Origin: CAJXSD01 sp964633145
Lineage (GTDB): Bacteria; Pseudomonadota; Alphaproteobacteria; Rhodobacterales; Rhodobacteraceae
Assembly (NCBI GenBank): GCA_964633145.1
Contig: CAZWFE010000003.1
Location: forward strand, 36,235 to 100,234
Direction: 5' to 3'
Length of the DNA stretch: 64,000 nucleotides
The translations under genes were made by a program, and so were the position numbers. The notes under the pieces are model-generated. The model did no database searches, was not told the DNA's origin, and worked only from the letters and a program-made list of their open reading frames with translations. Below, piece after piece: positions 15,488 to 24,584 of the stretch. Within the stretch, counting starts at the first letter, position 1. Every line of letters begins with the position of its first letter.

Positions 15488-18400
15488 GTGCATCGTTTGA
15501 TAAAAAAAGGTTTGTCATTTTTCAAGTGGTTGCGCCGCCATCCTGTTTTGCGTTTCCTATTTGCCTTGGGCAGCATTTTGACGCTGACCGCATGCGTTTT
15601 GGTGGCTGGTTTTGTCATGACGCTGAAATCACGCGATGTTGTGGTGCCAGCGGTCGTGCGCGATTATGTGGCACAGCAGTTGGCCCAAGCCCTGCCAGAC
15701 ATCGCTATTCGGTACGATCAGTTGCGTTTGGGGCTGGCTGATGATTGGCACCCGCAGCTGGTTTTGCAAAATGTGGCGTTGTCGCAACCTGAACGGGCGC
15801 CTTTTTTGCAGCTGAGTGATATCCAAATCCAATTTGCCCCCGAAAGTTTGGTCGCAGGCGATTTATTATTGACCGATGTCAGTCTTGCAGGTGCAGGTGT
15901 TGCGTTGAAACGCGCCCAAGATGGGACAATTCGGTTGCGGTTTATGACGACGGCCGCCGATGCTGCTGCGGGTGTTGATTTATTTGACGCCTTGGGCGCG
16001 GTTGATGCCGCCTTGGCAGACCCCAGCTTTGATCGTTTTTCTAGCATCGATTTATCCGGTCTTACGGTGCAATTCGATGATGCGCGGGCAAACCGCCGCT
16101 ATGTTGTCGATGGTGCGCGTCTGCACCTGTCGCGTCAGGCGGATATTTTACGGATCCGCGCGGATATGGCGCTGTTATCGGGCGGGGCCGATATTGCGAC
16201 CTTGGAACTGAATTATGACAGCCCGATTGGTCAGCGCCGTGCCGAATTTGGGCTAACTTTGTCGGATATGCCTGCGCGTGACATTGCCGATCAATCTCCC
16301 GCCTTGGCATGGTTGTCACCACTGGATGCGCCAATTTCAGGGGCTTTGCGTGGGGGATGGGATGATAATGCCGCGGTGTTGCCATTGAACGCAACCTTGC
16401 AAATCGGGGCAGGGCTGGTTCAGCCATCTGATCAGGTGCGGCCCATTCCGTTCGATCAGGCGCGGACCTATTTTACCTATGATCCTAGCCAGCAATCCAT
16501 TGAGTTTGCAGAAATTTCAGTCCAAGCACCGGATATGAATTTGGCCGCAACGGGATATGCGGATTTATTGGGAACACAAACCGATCCGCAGGGGTTTATC
16601 GGCCAATTCCAGTTTTCCAACGTCACCGCAAACCCTTTGGGGTTGTTTGAACAGGCCCTGTCTGTGTCACAGGCCAGTTTGGATTTTCAACTGGGCTTAA
16701 CGCCCTTTGATTTGGAAATCCGCAATTTCTATCTGCAAGATGCCGCGTCAGGGGCACAGGTCATTGCCACATCGCGCGTGCGCGCGCCTCAGTCGGGCTG
16801 GGATGTGGCCGTCAATGCCATGACCGAGCAAACAGATTTAGAAACTGTTTTGCGATTTTGGCCCCTTGATTTCAAACCCAAGCCCCGCAAATGGGTGGCA
16901 GACAATATCACAGCTGCCCTGTTACATGATGTTCAATTTTCATTGCGCGCATCGGGACAGAACAAGCCAAATGCATTGACCAGTTTTTGGTTTGATCAAG
17001 CCCAGTTCAAAGCCCTTAAAACCTTTCCCGAAATTACAGGGGCATCCGGTAAATTTCAGGCCTATGATTATCGGACAACGGTTGTTTTGGATCAGGGACA
17101 TATAACGTCACCAAAGGGTGGCAAGATCGAACTGAACGACAGTTTCTTTGTCATTCCTGACACACGGATCAAACCCAGTCCAGCGCAGGTGGCTTTGCGT
17201 TATGATGCTGCGATCCCTGATTTGATGTGGTTGTTGGATCATGATCCTATCAAGCTGATGACACGACTGAAACGCGATGCTGATTTTGTGGCAGGGCGGG
17301 CAACGGGTCAGGCGGATTTGAATTTTATTCTGCGCCCAGGGTTAAAGGAACCCGACATTGGGTATTCCGTTTTTGCCGATTTGCGCGATGTCACATCATC
17401 CGTTTTAATCCCTGATCGTCAGTTTGCGGCACCCGCGTTGAAACTGGAATTACAGGATCGTGAATTGGAAATTTCAGGGGATGCATCGGTCAACCAAGTT
17501 GATCTGACGGGCGCATTTCGTGCCAGTGTTGGTGTGGCGCCAAAATTTGACCCTGTTGCAACAGTGCGCTCCAATGTGGGGCAGGCGGAATTATCGCAGT
17601 TGGGGATTGCCACGCCAGAGGGATTATTCTCGGGCAAGGCTGATGCTGAAATGCAAATCACTTTTGCCAAAGGGGTCGCGCCTGAATTTAAGGTCACGAC
17701 AGATTTGGTTGGGATCTCGGCACGGCTGGATCCGCTTGGCTGGGCCAAGGGGAAAAACAGGGCAGGGAAGTTGGATATTTCCGGCGCTTTTGCTGCTGGA
17801 CGTGCATTGGAAAACATATCGCTATCGGCCGCGGGTTTAACGGCCACGGGGCGCGGTGTCTTTGATGGGCCGCGGTTCCAATCGCTAAATCTGGATCGGG
17901 TCAGCTATGGGTCGGTCTTGGATGCGCCTGTTGTTGTGCCCGCGCAGGGTGCGTTGAAAATATTAGGCGGGCGGGCCAGCCTGCCGCAAACTGCATCATC
18001 ATCGCGATCCAAGGGGCGGGAAATGACGGTTCGCTTGGACCGCTTGGATCTGAGCGAAAGCTATTTTTTGACGCAGTTTTCGGCAGATTTGGCGGCAAAT
18101 GGATCGGGCGTGTTTCGCGGTGTTTTAAACGATCGTGTGCGTGTGGACGGGCGTATTTCATCCAAAAAAGGCGTGCGCCGCGTATCTGTGACATCAAAAA
18201 ACGCAGGCCGCGTGTTGGATGCCATTGGATTGGTCAAGGATGCATCGGGTGGCGCCATGAATTTAACATTAGTCCCGCGCGCCGAGGGTGGGTTTGATGG
18301 CAGTGCAACACTGCAAGATGTGAATATCTACCAAGCCCCCGTTTTGTTGGAATTGCTCAACACACTTAGTGTCGTTGGGCTGTTGGATCAGCTGCGCGGG

Positions 18401-18742
18401 GCCGGGCTGTTAATGAATGAAATTGAGGCCAAGTTCCGCGTCGCGGATAAACAGGTGATCATCGAAAACGCCACCGCCCTTGGCCCATCGTTGGGGATCA
18501 GCTTGAACGGATATTACAACAGCCAAGATCAGACATTGGATATGCAGGGGGTTTTATCGCCACTGTATGTTTTAAATGGGATTGGGTCGATTTTCACCCA
18601 AAAAGGCGAAGGACTGTTGGGTTTTAACTTTAACCTGACAGGAAATGTTGATACCCCGCGCGTGTCCGTGAACCCGATGTCGATTTTTACCCCTGCAATG
18701 TTTCGCAACCTGTTTCGACGTCCCCCACCTGTGTTGGAATGA
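15488..18742 (+). CDS. AsmA/YhdP-like inner-membrane-anchored protein (DUF3971)
   Basis: A 1084-residue protein with one N-terminal membrane segment (about residues 20-48) and a very long beta-rich periplasmic region resembling the AsmA/TamB/YhdP superfamily, including DUF3971-type repeats and an AsmA-like C-terminus (near VVGLLDQLRGAGLLMNEIEA). Members form hydrophobic grooves that move phospholipids between the membranes, and that is its probable role. It starts with GTG at 15488 after AAAAGAGG; no ATG nearby gives the basic lead-in MHRLIKKG. queA starts 1 base after its stop, so they are cotranscribed. Confidence 0.85.
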   Translation: MHRLIKKGLSFFKWLRRHPVLRFLFALGSILTLTACVLVAGFVMTLKSRDVVVPAVVRDYVAQQLAQALPDIAIRYDQLRLGLADDWHPQLVLQNVALSQPERAPFLQLSDIQIQFAPESLVAGDLLLTDVSLAGAGVALKRAQDGTIRLRFMTTAADAAAGVDLFDALGAVDAALADPSFDRFSSIDLSGLTVQFDDARANRRYVVDGARLHLSRQADILRIRADMALLSGGADIATLELNYDSPIGQRRAEFGLTLSDMPARDIADQSPALAWLSPLDAPISGALRGGWDDNAAVLPLNATLQIGAGLVQPSDQVRPIPFDQARTYFTYDPSQQSIEFAEISVQAPDMNLAATGYADLLGTQTDPQGFIGQFQFSNVTANPLGLFEQALSVSQASLDFQLGLTPFDLEIRNFYLQDAASGAQVIATSRVRAPQSGWDVAVNAMTEQTDLETVLRFWPLDFKPKPRKWVADNITAALLHDVQFSLRASGQNKPNALTSFWFDQAQFKALKTFPEITGASGKFQAYDYRTTVVLDQGHITSPKGGKIELNDSFFVIPDTRIKPSPAQVALRYDAAIPDLMWLLDHDPIKLMTRLKRDADFVAGRATGQADLNFILRPGLKEPDIGYSVFADLRDVTSSVLIPDRQFAAPALKLELQDRELEISGDASVNQVDLTGAFRASVGVAPKFDPVATVRSNVGQAELSQLGIATPEGLFSGKADAEMQITFAKGVAPEFKVTTDLVGISARLDPLGWAKGKNRAGKLDISGAFAAGRALENISLSAAGLTATGRGVFDGPRFQSLNLDRVSYGSVLDAPVVVPAQGALKILGGRASLPQTASSSRSKGREMTVRLDRLDLSESYFLTQFSADLAANGSGVFRGVLNDRVRVDGRISSKKGVRRVSVTSKNAGRVLDAIGLVKDASGGAMNLTLVPRAEGGFDGSATLQDVNIYQAPVLLELLNTLSVVGLLDQLRGAGLLMNEIEAKFRVADKQVIIENATALGPSLGISLNGYYNSQDQTLDMQGVLSPLYVLNGIGSIFTQKGEGLLGFNFNLTGNVDTPRVSVNPMSIFTPAMFRNLFRRPPPVLE

Positions 18743-18743
18743 T

Positions 18744-19802
18744 ATGAACCTGTCAGATTTTGATTTTGACCTACCCGAAGAATTAATTGCCACACGTCCC
18801 GTATCGCCGCGATCATCGGCACGGATGCTGGTGGCACGGGGGGGGCATTTTGCCGATCAAATCGTGTCTGATTTGCCCGATATATTAACCCCACAGGATC
18901 GATTGGTGATCAATACAACCAAGGTAATCCCCGCACGCCTGTTTGGCCTGCGCAAACGCGCGCCATCCTCGGGTGGAACGGGTACCGCCAAAATCGAAGT
19001 GACCTTGCTGGAGCCAGATGCATCTGGCGCGTGGTCTGCATTGATCAAACCGCTGCGCAAGGTGAACATGGGCGAAATAATCCAATTCGACGCAGGGTTG
19101 ACTGCACAATTGGTTGGCAAACAAGACGGTCAGGCCCGGTTGATGTTCAACCTATCGGGGGATGATTTTGATCAAGCCTTGGATGCCTGCGGGGCTATGC
19201 CGTTGCCGCCTTATATTGCATCCAAACGTGCCGCGGATGATCGTGATAAAACCGACTATCAAACCGTTTTTGCCACCGAACGCGGATCGGTTGCGGCCCC
19301 TACAGCATCGCTGCATTTTGATGAAACCCTGTTGGCAGCGTTACGGGCTAGGGGTGTGCAGTTTTCGTATGTCACCTTGCACGTCGGGGCGGGCACGTTT
19401 TTGCCCGTCAAGGTGGACGACATCACCACCCATAAAATGCACGCCGAATGGGGCGCGGTGTCGCAAACTGCGGCCCAAGAAATCAATGACACCAAATCAA
19501 AGGGCGGGCGCGTGATCCCCGTTGGCACCACCGCGCTGCGGTTAATCGAAACCGCTGCGCGTGACACTGGCGTTATTCAGGAATGGTCGGGTGATACAGA
19601 TATTTTTATCTATCCCGGGTTCAAATTTAACGTGGCCGATGCCTTGATGACCAATTTCCATTTACCCAAGAGCACATTGGTCATGTTGGTTGCCGCATTG
19701 ATGGGCCAAGAGGTGACACAAATGCTGTATGACCATGCTATATTAAATCGTTATAGGTTTTTTTCGTATGGCGATTCGTCGCTTTTGATCCCTCAGGGAT
19801 AA
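18744..19802 (+). CDS. queA: tRNA preQ1(34) S-adenosylmethionine ribosyltransferase-isomerase
   Basis: A 352-residue QueA, which transfers and isomerises ribose from SAM to 7-aminomethyl-7-deazaguanine at the wobble base to give epoxyqueuosine. FDFDLPEELIATRP, MPLPPYI, YQTVFA, AAPTASLHFD, TLHVGAGTFLPV and FHLPKSTLVMLV are family hallmarks, and the length is standard. It begins one base after the AsmA-like gene. Confidence 0.97.
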   Translation: MNLSDFDFDLPEELIATRPVSPRSSARMLVARGGHFADQIVSDLPDILTPQDRLVINTTKVIPARLFGLRKRAPSSGGTGTAKIEVTLLEPDASGAWSALIKPLRKVNMGEIIQFDAGLTAQLVGKQDGQARLMFNLSGDDFDQALDACGAMPLPPYIASKRAADDRDKTDYQTVFATERGSVAAPTASLHFDETLLAALRARGVQFSYVTLHVGAGTFLPVKVDDITTHKMHAEWGAVSQTAAQEINDTKSKGGRVIPVGTTALRLIETAARDTGVIQEWSGDTDIFIYPGFKFNVADALMTNFHLPKSTLVMLVAALMGQEVTQMLYDHAILNRYRFFSYGDSSLLIPQG

Positions 19803-19847
19803 TCTTGTCGCGATAGCTAGGGGCGACACACCATTAAGGACATTGGC

Positions 19848-21098
19848 ATGATTCTGGTTTTAAAAAATTCTTGGGCCTTATTATTCGGAATCTTGCTGCT
19901 GATGGTTGGCAATGGATTGCAGGGGACCCTGCTGGGTGTGCGTGGCGAAATGGAGGGGTTTTCCACAATGGAAATGTCCATTGTGATGTCATCCTATTTC
20001 GTGGGCTTCCTCGGTGCCAGCCGAATGGTGCCAGATTTGATCCGCCGCGTGGGGCATGTGCGCGTTTTTGCGGCGCTGGCGTCCTTTGTTTCGGCGGTCT
20101 TGATCCTGTATCCGGCTTGGGCCAATCCATGGGCTTGGGCCGTGGGCCGTGTGATAATCGGATTTGCCTATTGCGGGGTCTATGTCACAGCCGAAAGCTG
20201 GCTGAACAACGCCGCCACCAATGAAACCCGGGGGCAGGCACTGTCGGCCTATATGATTGCAACCACTTTGGGTATTATTGTGGCCCAAGGCCTGTTGTTA
20301 TTGGCCGATCCGGGCGGATATACGCTGTTTATCATCATTTCGGTACTGGTATCCGTATCCTTTGCCCCGATTTTATTGTCGATCAGTCCAACGCCGGCCT
20401 TTGACAGCACGGCCCCAATGCAGCTTACGAAACTGTTAAAAACATCACCGCTCGGCTGTGTCGGTATGTTTTTGATGGGTGGAATTTTTGCCGCGCAATT
20501 TGGGATGTCGGCTGTTTTTGCCACCAAAATTGGGTTGGGTTTGGCACAGCTATCGACATTTGTTGCGGCGTTTTATGTGGGCGGCTTGATATTGCAATAT
20601 CCGATCGGCTGGTTGTCGGATCGCATGGACCGGCGTGCATTGATTTGTATCATTGCATCTGCGGGCGCGATTGCGGCGCTGTTGCCGCTGTTGGCTGGAA
20701 CTTATTTTTATCTGCTCTTGGTGTCAGCCTTTGTGATTGGTGGTATGTCGAACCCGCTTTATTCGCTGTTAATTGCGCATACCAATGACTTTGTCGCGGT
20801 CGAAGATATGGCCGCATCCTCCAGCGGGCTGTTGTTCATCAATGGGTTAGGGGCCATTTTAGGCCCAATCGTTGTGGGGCAGATGATGGATCTGATGGGC
20901 GCGCAGGGATTTTTCGTGATTATCGTTGTCCTGTTGGGGCTGCTTGGGGGCTACGCTGCCTATCGTCGTACACGCCGCGCCGCCGTTGAGGACACGATGA
21001 CCTATGCCAACGTTTCCCCAACCTCATCCATGATGGCTGTCGAAATCGCCCAAGAATACGCGATTGAAACAGCCGCCGAAGAAGAGGCTGCGACATAA
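19848..21098 (+). CDS. MFS transporter, YcaD-like
   Basis: A 416-residue major facilitator with 12 predicted membrane helices and an acidic C-terminal tail. GRVIIGFAYCGVYVTAESWLN and the central GWLSDRMDRRALI loop are MFS features; the overall pattern resembles the YcaD group, whose substrate is unknown. TAAGGA precedes the ATG. It follows queA in the same direction with a 45-base gap and no strong terminator. Confidence 0.87.
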   Translation: MILVLKNSWALLFGILLLMVGNGLQGTLLGVRGEMEGFSTMEMSIVMSSYFVGFLGASRMVPDLIRRVGHVRVFAALASFVSAVLILYPAWANPWAWAVGRVIIGFAYCGVYVTAESWLNNAATNETRGQALSAYMIATTLGIIVAQGLLLLADPGGYTLFIIISVLVSVSFAPILLSISPTPAFDSTAPMQLTKLLKTSPLGCVGMFLMGGIFAAQFGMSAVFATKIGLGLAQLSTFVAAFYVGGLILQYPIGWLSDRMDRRALICIIASAGAIAALLPLLAGTYFYLLLVSAFVIGGMSNPLYSLLIAHTNDFVAVEDMAASSSGLLFINGLGAILGPIVVGQMMDLMGAQGFFVIIVVLLGLLGGYAAYRRTRRAAVEDTMTYANVSPTSSMMAVEIAQEYAIETAAEEEAAT

Positions 21099-21204
21099 CC
21101 GCAACAGGTCACACAAGCGTAACAGTATTGTAACAAAATATGACTTAAGTTGCCTGTTATTCTATGTCACCCTGACATTAGGCGTAATGACGTGGGAGGG
21201 GCAC

Positions 21205-21783
21205 ATGTCAGTCGAACAAGTGTTGGAATTTTGGCTGGATCAGGTCGGGCCAGAGGGCTGGTATAACGCCAGCCCAGAATTGGACAAACAAATTCACGAT
21301 CAATTTTTTGGGCTGTGGTCTGAAATTATTCACGGCAAACATGGGATGTGGTTGACATACCCGTCCGGTGCTTTGGCCTATATTATTGTAACCGATCAGT
21401 TTTCACGCAATATGTTTCGTGGAACAGGACAGTCCTTTGCCAGTGATCGTATTGCATTATGTGCTGCGAAATCCAGTATCAATCAGGATTGGGATTTAAA
21501 GATTGATGCGCCAGCGCGGCAATTTTTCTATATGCCATTGATGCATTCGGAAAACCTGTCAGATCAGGAACGGTGTGTGCGATTAATGAAATCGCGTCTA
21601 ACGCAGGATCCATCAAATCTGATCCATGCACAGGTCCATCGACAGGTTATTCGTCAGTTCGGGCGATTTCCCTATCGAAATCAAGCGCTTGATCGCAAAG
21701 ATACCCAGCCTGAAACAGCGTATCTGGCTGCCGGTGGCTATGGTTTGACCTATGAACAAATGACAGCTGCATTGTCTGCATAG
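21205..21783 (+). CDS. DUF924 family protein
   Basis: A 192-residue all-helical DUF924 protein. VLEFWLDQVGPEGWY at the N-terminus, YIIVTDQFSRNMFRGT and FFYMPLMHSENLSDQERCV are family signatures. The function is unknown; a TPR-like fold has been suggested. The ATG at 21205 is preceded by GGGAGGGG, while the frame extends upstream into the MFS gene. The 106-base gap before it is A/T-rich and may hold its promoter. Confidence 0.9.
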   Translation: MSVEQVLEFWLDQVGPEGWYNASPELDKQIHDQFFGLWSEIIHGKHGMWLTYPSGALAYIIVTDQFSRNMFRGTGQSFASDRIALCAAKSSINQDWDLKIDAPARQFFYMPLMHSENLSDQERCVRLMKSRLTQDPSNLIHAQVHRQVIRQFGRFPYRNQALDRKDTQPETAYLAAGGYGLTYEQMTAALSA

Positions 21784-21811
21784 CTAGACGATTGAAACGC
21801 GGAAAAAAATA

Positions 21812-21825
21812 GTTTAACGTTAAAC
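21812..21825. promoter_or_regulatory. 14-bp perfect palindrome upstream of lpdA
   Basis: GTTTAACGTTAAAC is fully self-complementary and lies 25 bases before the lpdA start codon, within an A/T-rich promoter-like stretch. It is a likely operator; the regulator is unknown. Confidence 0.5.
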
Positions 21826-21850
21826 AGAATTTAATTTTCTGAGGTTGAAC

Positions 21851-23245
21851 ATGTCCGCACAGTCTTTCGATGTTGTTGTTATTGGCGCAGGTCCAGGGGG
21901 CTACGTCGCCGCAATTCGCGCCGCGCAGTTGGGATTAAAAACCGCAATTGTCGAACGCGAACACATGGGCGGCATTTGCTTGAATTGGGGCTGTATCCCG
22001 ACCAAGGCGTTGCTACGGTCTGCAGATGTGTTTCACCTGATGCATCGCGCCAAAGAATTTGGCCTATCTGCGCAAAATCTGGGCTTTGATCTGGATGCTG
22101 TTGTGGCACGCTCGCGCGCAGTGTCAAAACAACTCAATCAAGGTATTGGCCACCTGATGAAGAAAAACAAAATTACCGTATTTATGGGCGCCGCCAAAAT
22201 TGCCAAAGCGGGACAGGTTGTTGTGACCACCGAAAAAGGCAGCGAAACCCTGAACGGAAAAAATATCGTTCTAGCGACCGGCGCGCGTGCGCGTGAATTA
22301 CCAGGGCTTGAGGCCGACGGCGAGCGCGTATGGACCTATAAACATGCGCTTACGCCTAAACGGATGCCCAAGAAATTACTGGTCATCGGCTCTGGCGCCA
22401 TCGGGATAGAATTCGCCAGTTTTTACAATACAATGGGCGCAGACACCACAGTGGTTGAGGTCATGGACCGTGTCTTGCCCGTAGAGGACGCCGAAATTTC
22501 CGCATTTGCGAAAAAACAGTTTGAAAAGCAAGGCATGAAGATCCTGGAAAAAACCATGGTCAAACAGCTTGATCGATCCGCAGACAAAGTTGTGGCGCAT
22601 ATCGAAGCAAATGGCAAAGTCACGAAACAAGAATTCGATACCGTGATTTCCGCCGTGGGGATCGTCGGCAATGTCGAAAACCTTGGGCTCGAAACCTTGG
22701 GCGTGAAAATTGATCGCACCCACGTTGTCGTCGATGAATACTGCCGCACTGGTGTGCCTGGGCTTTATGCGATTGGCGATATCGCCGGTGCTCCGTGGCT
22801 TGCCCATAAAGCCAGCCACGAAGGCATGATGGTCGCAGAACACATCGCAGGTAAAACGGTGCACCCTATCAAGCCGAACACCATTGCCGGCTGCACCTAT
22901 TGCCATCCGCAGGTGGCCAGCGTTGGCCTCAGCGAAGCCAAAGCGAAAGAGGCTGGCTACCAAATTAAGGTTGGTCGTTTCCCCTTTATCGGAAACGGCA
23001 AAGCCATCGCGCTTGGCGAAGCAGAAGGTTTGGTCAAAACCGTTTTCGATGCGAAAACAGGTGAACTCTTAGGCGCACATATGGTCGGCGCAGAAGTAAC
23101 AGAAATGATTCAAGGATATGTGATCGGTCGCCAACTCGAAACCACAGAAGAAGACCTGATGCACACAGTATTCCCCCATCCGACCCTGTCCGAAATGATG
23201 CATGAAAGTGTTTTGGACGCCTATGGCCGAGCGGTGCATATGTAA
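21851..23245 (+). CDS. lpdA: Dihydrolipoyl dehydrogenase
   Basis: A 464-residue E3 flavoprotein that reoxidises dihydrolipoamide with NAD+ in the 2-oxoacid dehydrogenase and glycine-cleavage complexes. It has the FAD motif VVIGAGPGGYVAAIRAAQLG, the redox disulfide GGICLNWGCIPTK, the NAD motif LLVIGSGAIGIEFASFY and the C-terminal active-site HPTLSE with its His-Glu pair. E1 and E2 genes are not beside it, so it may serve several complexes. The ATG at 21851 gives the family start. A perfect palindrome upstream and a strong terminator downstream mark a single-gene unit. Confidence 0.96.
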   Translation: MSAQSFDVVVIGAGPGGYVAAIRAAQLGLKTAIVEREHMGGICLNWGCIPTKALLRSADVFHLMHRAKEFGLSAQNLGFDLDAVVARSRAVSKQLNQGIGHLMKKNKITVFMGAAKIAKAGQVVVTTEKGSETLNGKNIVLATGARARELPGLEADGERVWTYKHALTPKRMPKKLLVIGSGAIGIEFASFYNTMGADTTVVEVMDRVLPVEDAEISAFAKKQFEKQGMKILEKTMVKQLDRSADKVVAHIEANGKVTKQEFDTVISAVGIVGNVENLGLETLGVKIDRTHVVVDEYCRTGVPGLYAIGDIAGAPWLAHKASHEGMMVAEHIAGKTVHPIKPNTIAGCTYCHPQVASVGLSEAKAKEAGYQIKVGRFPFIGNGKAIALGEAEGLVKTVFDAKTGELLGAHMVGAEVTEMIQGYVIGRQLETTEEDLMHTVFPHPTLSEMMHESVLDAYGRAVHM

Positions 23246-23256
23246 TTTATAAAATG

Positions 23257-23280
23257 GTATGCACCCAGTCGGGTGCATAC
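23257..23280 (+). terminator. Terminator after lpdA
   Basis: GTATGCACCC-AGTC-GGGTGCATAC is a perfect 10-bp stem starting 11 bases after the lpdA stop and followed by TTGATCTTG. The U tract is weak, but the stem is strong. Confidence 0.7.
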
Positions 23281-23287
23281 TTGATCT

Positions 23288-23341
23288 TGCGCGCTATCGC
23301 GCGATGCCTCCGGCGGGGATATTTTTAGACAAAAAATGTAA
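23288..23341 (+). repeat. Intergenic hairpin plus GATATTTTT element, copy 3
   Basis: A GCGCGC/GCGCGC dyad is followed by CCTCCGGCGGGGATATTTTT and AGACAAAAAATGTAA. It faces copy 4, in the opposite orientation, across a gap of about 100 bases between convergent genes, and the two share ACAAAAAATGTAA. Confidence 0.55.
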
Positions 23342-23446
23342 AACCCTGTGCTTCTTAATTGAAACAGAGGGTCATTTCTTGTCACGGTCATCGGCGTCCC
23401 CGCCTGTACCGCAAGACCAAGATTACACGATACAGTTAACAAAACG

Positions 23447-23509
23447 TTACATTTTTTGTCGGAAAATATCCCGGGGGTAGGCCGTAGGCCAAGGGGGCAG
23501 AGCCCCCTT
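23447..23509 (-). repeat. Intergenic hairpin plus GATATTTT element, copy 4
   Basis: On the minus strand the unit reads AAGGGGGC-TCT-GCCCCCTT, then GGCC-TAC-GGCC, then CCCCCGGGATATTTTCC and GACAAAAAATGTAA. It lies just after the end of the corrinoid methyltransferase gene and is oriented as its 3' element. Confidence 0.6.
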
Positions 23510-23520
23510 AAATGATGGTA

Positions 23521-24573
23521 TCATCCGCGCCGACGTCCGCCGCGACGTCCACCCCGTCCACCATCAGCTGTGCCGCCGTTTGGTTTGTTGAAGTTGATCC
23601 ACGCTCCACCATGTGGGTCGTTATTCGTCAAAAGATTTGCCGCTCGGATTGCTTCCATTTCTTTGCCAGGGCGTGGTTTTGTGCTGCCCATGCCAAAGAC
23701 GGTCACAAAGGTTTCGTCGTCCATATCGGCTGGGATGATAATTCCTGCTGCTTCTACTTCGGCCTTTTTCTCGGCGATCTTTTTCTGTGTGATCGGCAGA
23801 GCGACTGGGTTCATAATTGCAGATGTCATGCCCGCGCCCATAGCCATTGGCAAAAATGCATTATTGATACCGTGGCGATTGGGCAGACCAAATGAAACGT
23901 TAGACGCGCCACATGTTGTGTTTACGCCCAGTTCTTCGCGCAAGCGGCGTACCAGTGTAAAGACCTGCTGACCCGCTGTCGCCATCGCGCCGATCGGCAT
24001 AACCAACGGATCGACGACGATATCATGCGCAGGGATCCCAAAGTCAGCGGCACGTTCTACGATTTTTTTCGCGACGGCAAAACGGACGTCGGGGTCTTCG
24101 GAGATTCCGGTATCGTCATTTGAAATGGCGACGACAGGAACGTTGTATTTTTTGACCAGCGGCAGGACGAATTCCAAGCGGTCTTCTTCGCCTGTGACCG
24201 AGTTTAGCAGTGGGCGACCTTCGGCGGCTTTCAGGCCTGCTTCTAGTGCTTCTGGTACAGAACTATCGATGCACAGTGGCACATCAACAAGCCTTTGGAC
24301 CAGGTTCACAATCGCCGTCATCAATGGCGGTTCTGTTTCATTTGGGTTTGGGTTTGAATTGTAAACAACGCCTGCGTTGATATCTAGGATATTTGCGCCG
24401 GCTAGGACTTGGGCAAGCGCGTCTTTTTCAACGGTAGAGAAATCACCAGCCTCAAGTTCGGCAGCCAATTTTTTACGCCCTGTCGGGTTGATGCGTTCAC
24501 CAATAACGCAAAACGGCTGATCAAAGCCTAAGATCGCTGTTTTGCTTTTGGATTCAACAACTGTTTTAACCAT
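23521..24573 (-). CDS. Methyltetrahydrofolate:corrinoid methyltransferase (pterin-binding part of a split methionine synthase)
   Basis: A 350-residue TIM-barrel protein of the pterin-binding (AcsE/MetH-MTHF) family. VIGERINPTGRKKL, ILDINAGVV, LCIDSSVPEALEAGL, RPLLNSVTGE and CGASNVSFGLPNR are pterin and barrel motifs. It should pass the methyl group of 5-methyl-THF to a separate cobalamin protein. In roseobacters methionine synthase is split among separate proteins, and this is the likely pterin-binding piece; the homocysteine and B12 modules are not in the window. The C-terminus carries an unusual tail of about 18 residues rich in Gly and Arg, echoed by the ASKHA protein ending at 36485. AAGGA precedes the ATG. 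Confidence 0.85.
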   Translation of the reverse strand: MVKTVVESKSKTAILGFDQPFCVIGERINPTGRKKLAAELEAGDFSTVEKDALAQVLAGANILDINAGVVYNSNPNPNETEPPLMTAIVNLVQRLVDVPLCIDSSVPEALEAGLKAAEGRPLLNSVTGEEDRLEFVLPLVKKYNVPVVAISNDDTGISEDPDVRFAVAKKIVERAADFGIPAHDIVVDPLVMPIGAMATAGQQVFTLVRRLREELGVNTTCGASNVSFGLPNRHGINNAFLPMAMGAGMTSAIMNPVALPITQKKIAEKKAEVEAAGIIIPADMDDETFVTVFGMGSTKPRPGKEMEAIRAANLLTNNDPHGGAWINFNKPNGGTADGGRGGRRGGRRRG

Positions 24574-24584
24574 TTTTTATTTCC

